Below, piece after piece: positions 9,902-20,482 of a DNA stretch of 64,000 bases (positions are counted from its first letter, which is position 1; each line of letters opens with the position of its first letter). The position numbers and the translations under genes were made by a program. Below the pieces are notes generated by a model that saw nothing but the letters and a program-made list of their open reading frames with translations, was not told where the DNA came from and did no database searches. The DNA comes from Zeus faber (lineage: Eukaryota; Chordata; Actinopteri; Zeiformes; Zeidae), in the NCBI GenBank assembly GCA_960531495.1, contig OY482855.1:3162001-3226000 (forward strand), given 5' to 3'.

Positions 9902-11430
9902 TAAACACATCAAATTCATCGAGAAACTACATGTCACAAAGCATCTCACTCTAAAACTCTTCTCATTCCATTAGTTTTCGAATATTGGCGTGTCGGTGAA
10001 GCACCAACGTTCAGCTACTTTGCATATTCGTTTATACATATCATATTTGCATCGATTCGGATGAAACCCTGCAGGCTGGAACCCTGAATATAGCTGCAGG
10101 CAGCAATACACGCGTTCCAGTTTAGTCACATTAACCTGCTTTCACACATACACTCCGGACAATGTCCGGACCTGATTATGCGGACATTATCCGGATTTAC
10201 CCTTTCACACATGAAACACACAACTTGAGATTGTCCGTGTCTGACACGTTACACGACCTGGAAATACTCCATTTGGTTTAGATGAGGGGCCAAGCTTGGG
10301 TAGAGCTTGCAGGAGGCAGGACATGACGCAATGATGCTGTGGAGTTTCACAGCACACCCAAAATGGCGGAGGAGGCTACAGACAGTCAGGTACAGGTACT
10401 CCTCACTTAACGACCAAGTTCCGTTCCTACAACCAGGTCGTTAAGTGAATTGGTCGATAAGCGAGGACTCGTGTTATTTCATGGTAAGGGGGTGTGGAGA
10501 GAGAGCGCAGGAGCCCTCACTTTCCTGCTGTACGATTGGCTGTTTGTGTCACATGGTTGGTTCTCTGCTGTATGATTAGCTGTTCGTGTTATGTCTTTAG
10601 GTAGAGGATAACGGAGTCTGTATAGAACTGTATTGGTAATAAAAGTCATAGTCATTTCTTATCTTTATCATGGAAGATTTTTTCATCCCCAAGCCTGAGG
10701 ATCTTAGCTCTTGCAGCGGTCCAAAAAATCTGTGACTGACTATAGTTTTCAGGGTTTTGTGAAAGGCAGCACAAGTGACAGTTTTCAGAGTTTCCATTAA
10801 ACTCAGCATCTGCTCGGGTTGTCTGTCTACGCGTTGCAAACGCTATGTAGTCCACAGGGTGCAAGTCACTGGATGCGAATGGCTTCTGCGAAACAAAGCT
10901 TGGACTTATTTAACTCAGAATGATGATGTCATAAAGGATCCCGCTCCTGAAACTAGTCAAGTCGTCTCAAGTTCTACGTCCTGTAAAATGACAACAGTTT
11001 TTCACAAATTTCTGCTCCAAATGTACATCGATATTGATCAAACTTAAACACTAAGACATCTGAAACATCTAACGAGACCTCAACCAAGTCTGTGTGTACT
11101 TCCGTTGCCGTGTTCCAGACACTTGATATTTGCCTGAATAAAGGCAAATATGTTAAAAACAATAAAATCCCAGCAAAAACAAAAGGCCTTTATTTGGATA
11201 GCACCTTTCACACAAGACATCTTCCTCAGACTGCAACAATGTGTGTACTTACAATTTGTATTTATTACAGATAGGTGAGTGTAGGTGTTGCACAAACATA
11301 TTTGACATTCTGTATTTGGCCCCCTGTTGAAAAAGCCCTTCATAGGAACAAGCCCTTGGTATAATGCTCACCCTGGATTTACGCACTAAATCAAAATAAA
11401 CGAGAAGTCTGAACAGTCCGAACCAGAATC
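9902..11430. other. Non-coding DNA with small repeat scraps
   Basis: No gene is recognised. A palindromic block 'ccggacaatgtccgg' lies at about 10157-10171. At 10395-10470 a stretch beginning 'actcctcacttaacgac' resembles the end of a DNA transposon, and a similar end recurs at 35073. AATAAA-like signals are scattered. The open frames are short and lack any family signature. Confidence 0.5.
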
Positions 11431-11690
11431 ATCCCTCCATCAATCCATCCATCCAATATACCGCTTCAACTTCTTCCATCATTTCCTGGGGGATTCTGAG
11501 GCGTTCTAATGCCAGCTCAAAGATATAATGTAATCCCCTCTGCAACTCCTGGGTAGCAGCATTGACCACTAAGAAGGCAGTGTATACTGCAGTCAGAGTC
11601 AGAGCACTGGGACAAACACCAACTGAGTGTTTGGGAGTGTCTGCCTACATGAACAGGTTGAGGGAGAGTCTTTTTGGCAGTGGGGCATCG
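11431..11690. repeat. LINE 3' fragment of RTE/Rex3 type
   Basis: The phrases 'catccatccatccaa' and 'tttcctgggggattctgaggcgttc' are hallmarks of fish RTE/Rex3-type LINE 3' regions. The fragment is short and has no open frame. Confidence 0.4.
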
Positions 11691-12040
11691 ACATGGCGAC
11701 AGTTTGTTAATAAAGATCAACAAAAGGCTCACTAACTAAATAATGGATGATCTTCTTCTTCTTTCGGCTGCTCCCGTAAAGGATAAACAACAATAATAAC
11801 GACAACCAGTCTGTGCGCAGGGAGAATGACGTTTCCTTAGCTCCAGGTGGGCCGACGAGCACCGTGCACGGATTCCCCTCTGCAAGACAAACACACATTG
11901 AGAAAGATTCCTTGACTTGAGATCCTGTCCTGAATCGGACCAATCAGCGCAACTTGGGCAGTAATTAGGCCGATTCAGCACTGCTGTGCAGCAGCTGCCA
12001 TCTGCAGCCGTGGCTTAACCATGCCTCCTGGTCTGCCACA
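11691..12040 (-). repeat. Gypsy LTR fragment (TGTGGCAGAC family)
   Basis: On the minus strand, 'TGTGGCAGAC' at 12040-12031 follows a G-rich polypurine tract. The body shares 'ctgattggtc' and 'cttgcagaggggaa' phrases with the gypsy 3' LTR that begins at 21372. A run 'cttcttcttctttcggctgctcccg' at about 11750-11775 marks another repeat inserted in it. Confidence 0.55.
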
Positions 12041-13060
12041 TACCCCCACCGCCCTACTCCGGCCCGGGGAGCTGTCTGGCCGACAGCCAGCTCAATGCCA
12101 CTGCATGTAACTTTGCTCTCAGGTCCATCACATACTGTACCTCATTCTTACTGGTGCTGGCCCTCCCTCCCAGTTGTTTAATTTGGTCTAGTATGCCCCG
12201 TGGTCTCCTGCCAAAAAGGAGCTTAAAGAGAAAAAATCCCATGGACAATCAGTCCGGGCGTAGGAGGAATGTCGTCTCATAGCTCCAGGTCAGCTGACAA
12301 GCCCCGGCATCAATTCCCCTCTGCAAAACTGACTTTCTACGGTTCCATCCACATACACAGGTTCAGGGAGGGAGATGGAGACTGAGTGGCAGTGAGGTAC
12401 CGACACAGCTGGAGTTTTCTTATAAAACACTCAACCAAAAACGCTTGCTGGCCAAAACGTGAACATAAAGTATTCAAGTCCATTTGGGTTGCGATCTGGT
12501 CTGCAGGGTCTCCTGCACCACCCATCCTCACTGCAAGACAAACAACAGATAAGAAAACTCTTCTAGCTGACTATGACCAATCAGCAACAGTGGGCTGCAA
12601 ATCAGGGAGTGCGACAGGCGCAAACTAACTGCCGCCTTCACCTTATGCTTTTCCCCCTGGTAACGAATTTTGAGCCGTACTACCGGATACGTGTGAATAT
12701 TGTCATGGAAAACGACACTTAAAAAATAAAGAGAAACATTAGTAGTATTAGGAATGAACTTCAACCACTGATGAACCTGGGTTGCTTGCATGGTGGCGTT
12801 CATCCGCTCCAGTGGGGATGGTGAGGTGCCTTCCTCCCTCCATTGTCCCTGTTCAGGTGCCACTTGTAGATGGTTCCGTCCACATACACGGGTTCAGGCA
12901 GGGAGACGGTGAGGTGCTGATACTGCTGGAGCTTTATTATAAAACAAAAAGACTTACTGGGCAAAATGTTAATGTGGCAGTTTGGCCTACCACGCACCAC
13001 ACCACATACCCCTGACACCAAACTAAGGCTAGGGAGAATACCTGGTCGAGGCCTGTCCGA
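12041..13060. repeat. Patchwork of further gypsy LTR-like fragments
   Basis: Several phrases repeat within this kilobase: 'gttccatccacatacacaggttcaggg(a)' near 12344 and 12872, 'tgcgatctggtct/ccaggg' near 12490 (also at 17403), and 'ccacatacccc' at about 12036 and 13004. These indicate overlapping partial copies of related LTR or internal sequence, mostly on the minus strand. No coding frame is supported. Confidence 0.45.
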
Positions 13061-13084
13061 ACACCTAGAAGAGAATAAAAAATA

Positions 13085-13215
13085 ATAATAATAATAATTA
13101 AAACAGACTCTGAAACAGGGCTGCTATACCTAAAACGACAGACTCGGACGCAGGGTTCCTATACCTTAAATAATAAAAACACCGAACTCTGAAACAGGGT
13201 TCCCATATCTTAAAT
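13085..13215. repeat. Imperfect tandem repeat, about 55-60 bases per unit
   Basis: Three units share 'ctctgaaacagggttcccatatcttaaa'-like content ('cagggctgctatacctaaa', 'cagggttcctataccttaaa', 'cagggttcccatatcttaaa'). They lie just upstream of the ERV2 LTR region. Confidence 0.6.
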
Positions 13216-13632
13216 AAACAAATGTCCAAAGAAAATTAACTGGTCCTGTAATAGAAAAACACCAGTTTCCATGCTATTTGAGATAACCAGATGACTTATG
13301 GTAACCTTACAGTAACCTTTTGTCCCCTTTGGCTGTAGCACACATACAAAGTTTCTGTTCTTTTGTCTGTTTTTGACTGTAGCACACAGACAAAGTTACT
13401 GTTCTGCTAAACCTTAAGCGTCAACAGAACCAAAATTGCCTGACATCAAGCATATTGACAGCCTCCTATATTAGCTCTGCTCTGATGCCGCTCGTGGTCA
13501 GACCTTGTTGAATGCTCTTGTACGCTGTAAAATCTGTACCTTCATGTATGATGAAATAAAGACTCAAGACCCAAATTATCTGTTTACCTAATTGTTTATT
13601 TCCATCAATACAGCAGAATTCCCACTACAAAC
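13216..13632 (+). repeat. Probable ERV2 5' LTR
   Basis: This stretch ends directly before a tRNA primer-site-like sequence. It contains AATAAA at about 13554 and a tandem pair of 'tgtagcacaca(t/g)acaaagtt' blocks (13336 and 13378), as in U3 repeats. The left boundary is not sharply defined, and no matching 3' LTR is seen after the ERV2 pol remnants. Confidence 0.5.
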
Positions 13633-13633
13633 T

Positions 13634-13652
13634 TGATGTTAGAAGTGGGATT
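13634..13652 (+). promoter_or_regulatory. ERV2 primer-binding site, tRNA-Leu-like
   Basis: TGATGTTAGAAGTGGGATT matches, with three differences by my recollection, the sequence complementary to the 3' end of tRNA-Leu used as a retroviral primer site. The differences are transitions, as expected from decay. Confidence 0.5.
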
Positions 13653-14039
13653 GCTCGACTGACGACATCTGGCCCTGGACCAGGAACTGACTGAACATCC
13701 TGAGACAAGTCTCAGGATGTCTCAGTCTCTCCTCCCCTAAAAGGGTGAGACGGAGGAGTTGCAGTCTGGGACCGGACTGACTCAACGCTGTGATCCAACG
13801 AACAACTGAAAAGGTGAGAAATTGTAATTCATAATGTAAGACATTGGTTGTTCATTCTCAAACTTTTAACCAATGTTTAGAAGAAACCTGGAAATATAGT
13901 GACGACTATGTTTTAAAGATAAAGCGCTAGAGTTAAAGTGAGACCTTAATAAGGTACGTGAAATACAGTTATCTATTGAGACCGTAATAACATATGTAAA
14001 ATAGAATTTGGTTTATCTATTGAGACCGTAATAACATAC
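13653..14039 (+). other. ERV2 leader with tandem repeats
   Basis: After a possible splice donor (aaaaG|GTGAG near 13813) the leader holds repeats of the type 'tattgagaccgtaataacat' at about 13974 and 14018 and a diverged 'gagaccttaataaggtacgtgaaata' at about 13939. The reverse complement of this leader occurs in ERV3 at 26105-26340. The shared leader shows that ERV2 and ERV3 belong to one family. Confidence 0.6.
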
Positions 14040-14445
14040 TGTCATGATCTCCGCCTTCTCCTACCTTCCTCTCCCCCTCCTTACCTGTCCCATTAGCCCA
14101 ACTCCATTCACCTGCGCACACAGCTGTTCACGATCTGCAATCTAACCACTATATATGCCTCTCTCACCAGTCACCCATTGCCAGATTGTCTTCGATGCTT
14201 GCACCAGACTCTCCAGCGTTCTCCGGATCGACTCCACGCTACCGACTCTGCCTCGCCCGACCACGTATCCTGCCTGCCCCCAGCCTGTCTTCTGCCTGCC
14301 CTACCCGTTATTGAACCTGCCTGTCCCCAACGATGTATCCTGCCTGCCCCCTGCCTGTCTTCCGTCCGCTCTACAAATAAAATACATTACCAAATATCCC
14401 TGTGTGTCTTTGTGCTGCAATTGGGTCCTAACCACACCCGTTACA
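14040..14445 (+). mobile_element. Solo gypsy LTR inserted in the ERV2 leader
   Basis: A 406-base block starts TGTCATGATCT and ends CCCGTTACA. It is flanked by a perfect 5-bp direct repeat, catac, at 14035-14039 and 14446-14450. It contains a TATA-like 'actatatatgcc' (14149) and an 'aataaaat' signal (14377). A related LTR, followed by primer site and gag start, lies at 60680-61330. A TG...CA block with 5-bp duplication and no interior is what remains after LTR-LTR recombination of a Ty3/gypsy element. The Pro/Cys-rich open frames across it are not genes. Confidence 0.85.
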
Positions 14446-14450
14446 CATAC

Positions 14451-14714
14451 TGGGTATTAATTACATGAAATAGATAAAAAGGGAGAATAAGGAAACACCA
14501 ATTGACACAGAGGAAATTTCCAGGTTAAAAGGAAGTCACAATTTAAATAAAAATCATAATAAAAAAAATAAAATCACAAATTAATTAATTACAACAGGGT
14601 GGTGCAATAGCAAACCTAAGAACGATGATACACCTACATGTCCAAAAATAAATTTTATGTTGAAAAATTACAGTCAACAAAGTTTGACTCAAATAGGTTA
14701 ATGGGTTAACTGTC
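14451..14714 (+). other. ERV2 leader/gag remainder, AT-rich
   Basis: Resumes the ERV2 sequence after the solo LTR. It is rich in A and T with no gag frame preserved. Confidence 0.4.
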
Positions 14715-15023
14715 ATGGTTTCCCCGCATGAGTATGTTTCAGTCTTGTGCAGGACCACGACCTCCTGGAGGCATCGTCATGTCCACCCCCTCAAGCGGCC
14801 CCACCGAAACCTGATCAACAGCACATGCAACCAGAGATGGTCTTCGTCCAGGACCACAGACCCCAACAGCTGTTTCCACTGTGGCGAAACCAGACACTGG
14901 GCCAGGGAATGCCTGGCAAAACTACGTCACAATGACCGGATGGCGCCAGGGGTCCAACTGACAAGGGGTGGTGCCAACAGGAGGGCCGGGGTCAGCACCA
15001 GACGAGAGACCAGAGACAGATGA
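14715..15023 (+). pseudogene. gag: ERV2 gag nucleocapsid remnant
   Basis: Bases 14871-14912 encode CFHCGETRHWAREC, a CX2CX4HX4C zinc knuckle, preceded by a Pro/Gln-rich linker. The segment is open for about 100 codons. Matrix and capsid are missing, so most of gag has been deleted between the leader and this point. Confidence 0.75.
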
Positions 15024-15717
15024 CAGCATACCCCACGGTGGTAACAACACCACCACACCCACACCAGCTGAATTCCACACAAACCCGAAAATATATGTCG
15101 ATACTAGAATCCAACAACTACTCCAATTCCAAAGGGACGAGGAAAAGTCACCAGTAGAAACATATGTAAAATACACCTCCGAGCCATACACAAGCATGCC
15201 CACACACAGACTTGTGGTTGTGGGTCATCAGGCTCTCTTCCTCATTGACTCTGGCTACACACACACGGTGGTTAAAGCTGACACATCACCAAAACTTAGC
15301 GGTAGATATGTTAATTCAATCGTGGCATCAGGACAGACTGTCAAACAAAATCAAACAGTTCCTTTGACCTGTACGGACTTCATACGAGGTCCGTTAAAAC
15401 ATGCCCTTTTGCTTTCCCAATGCTGCCCAATTGACCTGATTGATCTAATGTGCCAGCTTGGCCTCTGTTTGGTTTCAACTGCTGAAGGAGTGTCTGTGAC
15501 GCGAATGGGAGACATGAATGTTGAATACTGTATGATCAAATACAGCCCTACCACACCGCTCTATGTGTATGAATGGAAGCTCTTAAACACCGCTCTACAC
15601 TCTCTGAATTACGAACTGATACATCGCGCTGCTACATGCACACAATCTCACGGGACGGATCTCATAGGATTTGCATTGAACAGCACATGTACACACAGGG
15701 AGAGATGCAGTGTATGA
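14968..15717 (+). pseudogene. pro: ERV2 aspartic protease
   Basis: A 249-codon frame overlaps the end of the nucleocapsid frame. Near residue 92 it has 'ALFLIDSGYTHTVVK', which is the retropepsin active-site region with D-S-G-Y where D-S-G-A is usual. 'RLVVVGHQALFL' before it and 'LMCQLGLCLVSTAEGVSV' about 70 residues later match the flanking strands and the GRDLM-type C-terminal region of fish ERV proteases. The following Cys- and Thr-rich residues lead to the lost RT. The frame length is good but the RT domain is absent. Confidence 0.7.
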
Positions 15718-15759
15718 AATAAGATGGTTAAGAGAAGGATGTAGAAAATAAAGACTTTG

Positions 15760-16111
15760 CTTTGTGTGATGTATTGGACTGATCACCAATGTTCTGTTTG
15801 TGCCACACATCTTGAGTCACACCCCAAGCAACCAGAGGGTCCTCGGTGCCATCCTAGGTCCCAATTCAGAATCCTGAGATCGACACCACACGTGTCCTTG
15901 GCTAAGGCTCAACATGTTATGTCGACAATGGTTGATCTGTGGAACGGATTTCATCGAGCTTTCACCAAATTACAGTAAAAGATATGTTTTGGTCATAGTC
16001 GATATGTTCTCAAAATGGGTTGAAGCCTACCCAACCTCAAAACAGGACTCAGCAGCAGTTGCCAAGGTTCTTTTGGCAGAAATGATGCCCCATACCGAAG
16101 AAGATAAGTAG
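15760..16111 (+). pseudogene. pol: ERV2 integrase remnant
   Basis: The remnant contains 'HQCSVCATHLESHPK' (CX2C half of the zinc domain, about 15785-15830). After a frameshift comes 'KRYVLVIVDMFSKWVEAYP' with the core Asp region (about 15980-16035) and 'SAAVAKVLLAEMM'. RT, RNase H and most of the integrase core are deleted. The element is cut at about 16110 by a 'gtagtagtag' run and an unrelated repeat. Confidence 0.75.
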
Positions 16112-16129
16112 TGAGTAGTAGTAGTAGTA

Positions 16130-16345
16130 AGTAGTAGTCTTGTGGCTGCGTCTTGTGCCTGCACTTGGGGGTGGGTGTATGTGTATGCACCTGGAGTGCG
16201 GGGTCTCCTTGTGCTCCCTGGGACTGAGTTATGCTGCTCGGGGCCAGGCGTAGGGGATGCTCAGGGCTTTTTCTGCAGCTGTGGGGTGTCTACGCAGCTG
16301 CGGAGCTTAGGGGGTGCTTCGGGGCCCTTTCTGCTGCTTGAAAGC
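16130..16345 (+). repeat. GC-rich dispersed repeat B, copy 1
   Basis: Phrases such as 'gtcttgtgcctgcacttgggggt' and 'ctccctgggactg' recur at 20262-20460, and in reverse around 28855-28960. The repeat has no coding potential that I trust. Confidence 0.5.
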
Positions 16346-16424
16346 GCCACAACATATTACCAACCTTATACACCAGAACCAATTTGGATAATACCTGTAC
16401 ACTTACCGGTGGACACCTTAGACA

Positions 16425-16525
16425 CACACGCACGCACACACACACACTCACACACACACACACACACACACTCACATACAGGTGGTCCCATCAGCCATCA
16501 CACACACACGCACACACCACCAACA
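16425..16525. repeat. CA microsatellite
   Basis: Interrupted (CA)n from about 16425 to 16475, with a further short run to 16515. Confidence 0.9.
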
Positions 16526-17100
16526 CCCTCCTGGTTGCATCCCTCTCCTTTCCTCCCTCATTTAATGCCATAACTATGACAGGAAGAAGCCACGTGCCCC
16601 ATTGTTGTTCCAGTTTTCCTAGACCTGATTAACTCTGTTTTTCAATACATGTTGTCATCCAATGTTTATGTTTTCGTGTAAATGATATGTGGTTCTATGT
16701 TAAATTGTCTCACCACTTGTTTAACCAAAAACTGTGGTCTATGACAGAGTTATTGCAGCAGTTCTTGATGATTTAATAATTAATAAAGAGTTGCATTGCA
16801 GGTTGAGAACTTAGATGCAATTGCTTACAAATACTTCATGCCCAGCATACTGACAGCACAAAAGAAAAAAAAAAAAAAAAAAAGGACAACTTTGGCCCCT
16901 CAGCACAACAGTGTTAAAAGGTCTGCGTTGACTCATCACGGCTGAAGTGCAAGCCTAGTGCCGCTTCTGACGGCTCCGGCAATTCACACAATACACGATA
17001 CAAGTTCCAGAGACAAACATTGCCCACAAGCAACCTACAACAGACAGGCAACAGACAAAAAGCCTGTTCTGCTCACCTACCACACCACACCCAAGTGGCG
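16526..17100. other. Non-coding, possibly ERV2 3' region
   Basis: Holds an A21 homopolymer run near 16863-16883 and a 'taataaag' signal at about 16781. No LTR pair with 13216-13632 could be recognised. Confidence 0.4.
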
Positions 17101-17840
17101 TGGTCAGGGAACTCAGGAACAGAGACACAGGCGATGGGTTGTAAACACCAGTTTATTGTAGAGAGTGGGCCAGCTGGAATAAGCCCAAGAGCAGATATGT
17201 CATGACATGGTTTCCTATCTCGAGTGTGTGTAGGGATGGGGGATTTACCTGCCGCTCCTTAGACCAACCAAGGAGCAACAACTATGCAGCCACACTGATC
17301 CCAATTATCTAGTTACAGGTCAGGTATGGCTGTTCAAACCCCACTATCCCCACACCATAGTGAACATAAACTTTAAATAATTAATCAGAGTCCATTTGTG
17401 TCGCGATCTGGTCCACAGGGTCTCCCCCACCACACATCCTCACTGACAAGACAAACACCTAAGAAAACTCTTCCAGCTGACTCCGACCAATCAGCGGCAA
17501 TGGGCTGATCGGCCGAACAGCTGTGCCGGTACGAGAGGTGGCCCACGCTGTAGCCCGCAGACCCCGGCTTTGCCACGCCCCCTCATCTGCCACACAGACA
17601 AACATAAAGAAAGCTTCCTGTCCCAAATCAGACAAATCAGCACTGCTCAGGCGCTAATTTGGCCAGCCAACAGCTGTGCGGCAGCTGGCCACGACCGCAC
17701 AGCCCTCGTGAATCGGCCCAATTAGTGCCCAAGCAGTGCTGATTGGTCCGAGTCAGGACAGCTGTGCGCCGCGGGAAGGAAGCTGTGCTGCCATCTGCAG
17801 CCCTGGAATAACCAAGCCCCATGGTCCACCAAAGAGTGGT
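17101..17840 (-). repeat. Gypsy LTR fragments, second cluster
   Basis: Contains 'tctgccaca' (the TGTGGCAGA start on the minus strand, 17584-17594), 'ccaatcagc' motifs and 'tgcgatctggtccacagggtctcc'. All are shared with 11691-13060 and with the plus-strand LTR at 21372. It is broken into at least two overlapping pieces. Confidence 0.5.
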
Positions 17841-17859
17841 AGTCAGTGCCTCTCTCCCA

Positions 17860-18050
17860 CTCCTCCTTCTCCAATACTCCAGAGGAGGCGGGATTTCAAT
17901 AGTAAAGAGAAGTTTGGTTCCAGAGTCGAAGCTGTGCGTTGAGGTGAGTTTGACAATGTCCAGTCTGTACCTCTCAACCTTCTGCACAAGCTCCGACTCC
18001 TTCCCTGCCATAGAGGGGAAGTCTTTTTGAGGGGCTTCTTCGAGGAAGTC
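17860..18050 (-). pseudogene. LINE endonuclease N-terminal fragment
   Basis: On the minus strand the translation includes 'ELVQKVERYRLDIVKLTSTHSF', which matches the first helix and strand of the APE-type endonuclease of fish non-LTR retrotransposons (the 'E...L.I..L.ETHS' region). The 175-codon frame around it extends into unrelated LTR sequence and is not a gene. This endonuclease would nick target DNA for insertion; only about 50 residues remain. Confidence 0.5.
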
Positions 18051-18719
18051 TTTTTGTAGAGACGAAGTTTTGTGTTTCGTAGTTTCAAAGAAAATACTGG
18101 ATAACCTTGAGTTAATCAAAGAATTGTGTTTTATTTTTTCCATGATTGTGGACACTGCAGCCATTGACCAATCAGAATGGAGTATTCAACAGAGCTGTGT
18201 AATAAGGAAGGGATATTACCATGTTTAATGTGTGGAATGGGTTATGATTATCTCAAGTTATCATACCAAACCACAGAGAAGTCTGGGCTGTTTTCATTCA
18301 ATGAAATGCTTCAACATCCCTGTGTTCCCTGCTGTGAGGTGAGGGGAGGATGCTGTGAAGGAAGGGGAGCGATGCTGTGATTTTGCGAGAAGATGGAAGT
18401 CAGCACAGATCCAACATGGCGGCATCCGGCTGCATGAATGAAAATACCTACAATCTGCTCCAACTCAGACAAATAACAAAGCGATTTGCAAAAAAATGAT
18501 ATATATATAAAAATACACTACGCAAATCAAAAGCGGAGGACATCAAGAATTATATAGATTATTATTATAATGAGTATGTGATGGAAGAGGACCAGGACCA
18601 TAACAATCCGGTGAAAAGGAAGAAGGCAGACTAAGCTACGATACAGATGATCTAATTGATCTAATTCCCAGCACTGTAGAGGTTGGTGTCTAAACTAGAC
18701 TAAAACCACGGCTTACCAC
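18051..18719. other. Non-coding DNA
   Basis: No recognised gene. A short open stretch near 18560-18630 (MEEDQDHNNPVKRKKAD) is followed by stops and is not assigned. Confidence 0.4.
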
Positions 18720-19600
18720 TGAGTTGGGAAGGCTGGAATGCTGTAAAACAGGATTTTCCCTACCAAAATAATGGGCAACATTAGATACCTTGGAATTTAT
18801 ATCTCCACCAATCTATCAAAGTTGTCTACTCTTAACTTTACTCCTTTGCTCAAATCCATTAAAGAAGACCTCACTTGATGGAACAACTTACCCATCAAAC
18901 TGATTGGTAGAATAGCAGGAGTGAAAATGAATCTACTACATATACTACACTATACTACTAAACACAAGAAACCAAGAATTAAACTAGCAACACTAAAGAG
19001 GCTGTGAAGGCCTCGCAGCTTCAAATTTTAGATACTACTATTTAGTGAACCATCTTCAATTTATAATGAAATGGTTACAACCAGAGCAACAATTGGGCCA
19101 CGGATGGCAAGAGATTGAACAAACAGAATTTTAGGATTTATCAATGTCTGATCTCCCACTCCGTACTGAATCATTATAGAAAAATAATTACTTTCAAAAC
19201 CCATTCGTCGCAACAACTCTGTCAGTGTGGTGGAGATTCCTCAAACTCAGTGGTCCCAGTCTATCTCCGAACAAATTCACTCCAATCTGGCATCACACTG
19301 GATTTTCTGGTTAAAAACAGACCAATCATTTTCAAGTCTTGGAAAAAACAAGGAATTACTCATCTGGAACACATTTTTGAAAACAATTTGCTTATATCCT
19401 TCCCAACCTTAACCCAAAGGCATAATATCGGGGGTCACAGTTAACTGCAATTCCTTCAGTTACAGCAGTCTCTTAAAGTTAAAATCACATTCACGAACAA
19501 CATCCTACAACCACCTCCAGGAGGGAACATCTTACTCATATAGGTCATTTAAAAAATCAGTTTTCTAGAATATACAAACTTATTAAAAACAGATGGCCAA
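18720..19600 (+). pseudogene. L1 LINE ORF2 C-terminal fragment
   Basis: Scattered across frames are 'IRYLGIYIST', 'TPLLKSIKEDL', 'NNLPIKLIGRIAGVKMN', 'NFRYYY' with 'MKWLQPEQ', and 'LISFPTLTQRHN'. These match, in order, the post-catalytic thumb and C-terminal region of fish L1 ORF2 proteins. The C-terminal piece (about 19300-19570) has a close relative on the minus strand at 63504-63755. Many stops show an old, dead copy. Confidence 0.7.
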
Positions 19601-19905
19601 TGTAGCCACTCGGGGTGCACAAGCCAGTGAATCATCAGTGCCGTTCCCAAGCAAGGATGAATAGAGAGGGTTGCAACAGGAAGGGCATCCGGCGTAAAAA
19701 CCATGCCAAATCAAACATACGTGACAACAAATCTGATTTCCATACCGGATCGGTCAAGGCCGGGGTTAACAACAACTGCCACTGGTGCCGTTAGTCAACA
19801 GGGTGCCAATGGAAATTGTGCTACTGTCGGCCGAAGAAGAAGAAGAAGAGGGGGAAGGCATGTCCGTAGACAGCAGGAGAGGAAGAAGGGTAGGAGAGTA
19901 GAGTT
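19601..19905 (+). repeat. LINE 3' end with (GAA)n tail
   Basis: The sequence 'caacaggaagggcatccggcg' with 'ctgatttccataccggatcgg' and a terminal 'ggccgaagaagaagaag' is a frequently seen fish LINE 3' end. I am not sure of the clade. The purine tail ends near 19850. Confidence 0.5.
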
Positions 19906-20480
19906 GAGAGTAGGAACTTAGGGTCGGCTCGTCTCTGGGGGGTCGCTCATCATTGGGGGTTCGGGCTGTGGGTGTGGGTGCCGTCTGCTGCCCTCTGGTC
20001 TGTGGTCCACATGCTCGGCAGCTGGGGGCTGACCAGGGGCCTGATGGGGGCCCGGAGCTGCCCGGCATGGCGGAGGCGCATGGTGGACCATCAAGGTGCC
20101 AGCGCTGAGCACACGCTGCTACGTGTATGGGCACTTGGAGGTCACGTCGGTGGGGCGTCTGGTCGGCGGCGGTGGCTCGGTCTGTCGCTGTGGGGCCGGC
20201 ATCCAGGCCTGCGGTCCGTGCCTTACGCCCACGGCCCGGGTTCTGTGCCTGCGGCTGTGTCTTGTGCCTGCACCTGGGGGTTGGTGGTATGTGTGCGCCC
20301 CTGGGGTGCAGGGTCTTCTTATGCTCCCTGGGACTGGGAAATGCTCCTTGGGGTGGGCGTGGGGGTTGCTCCATGGCCCTCTGACTTCTCTGGGGCCGCA
20401 GGGCAGGGTACTCTGGGCTTTCCTGCAGCTATAGGGTGTCTACAAGGCTGCAGAGTTTGGCTTATACCACTTTCGCCACT
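19906..20480 (+). repeat. GC-rich dispersed repeat B, copy 2
   Basis: The left part (19960-20100), with 'tggtctgtggtccacatgctcggcagctggg', appears in reverse at about 62320-62480. The right part (20245-20460) matches 16130-16345. Long open frames run across it because stop codons are rare in GC-rich DNA. None shows a protein family. Confidence 0.55.
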
Positions 20481-20482
20481 TC

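Noticed and set aside
14155-14468. Pro/Cys-rich frames of about 100 codons
   Set aside because: They lie wholly in the solo LTR with target duplication.
17637-18164. 175-codon open frame on the minus strand as a gene
   Set aside because: Only about 50 residues in its middle look like LINE endonuclease; the ends run into LTR-like repeats.
19766-20434. Several long frames on both strands
   Set aside because: GC-rich dispersed repeat; no conserved protein and the same sequence recurs in reverse at 62.3 kb.
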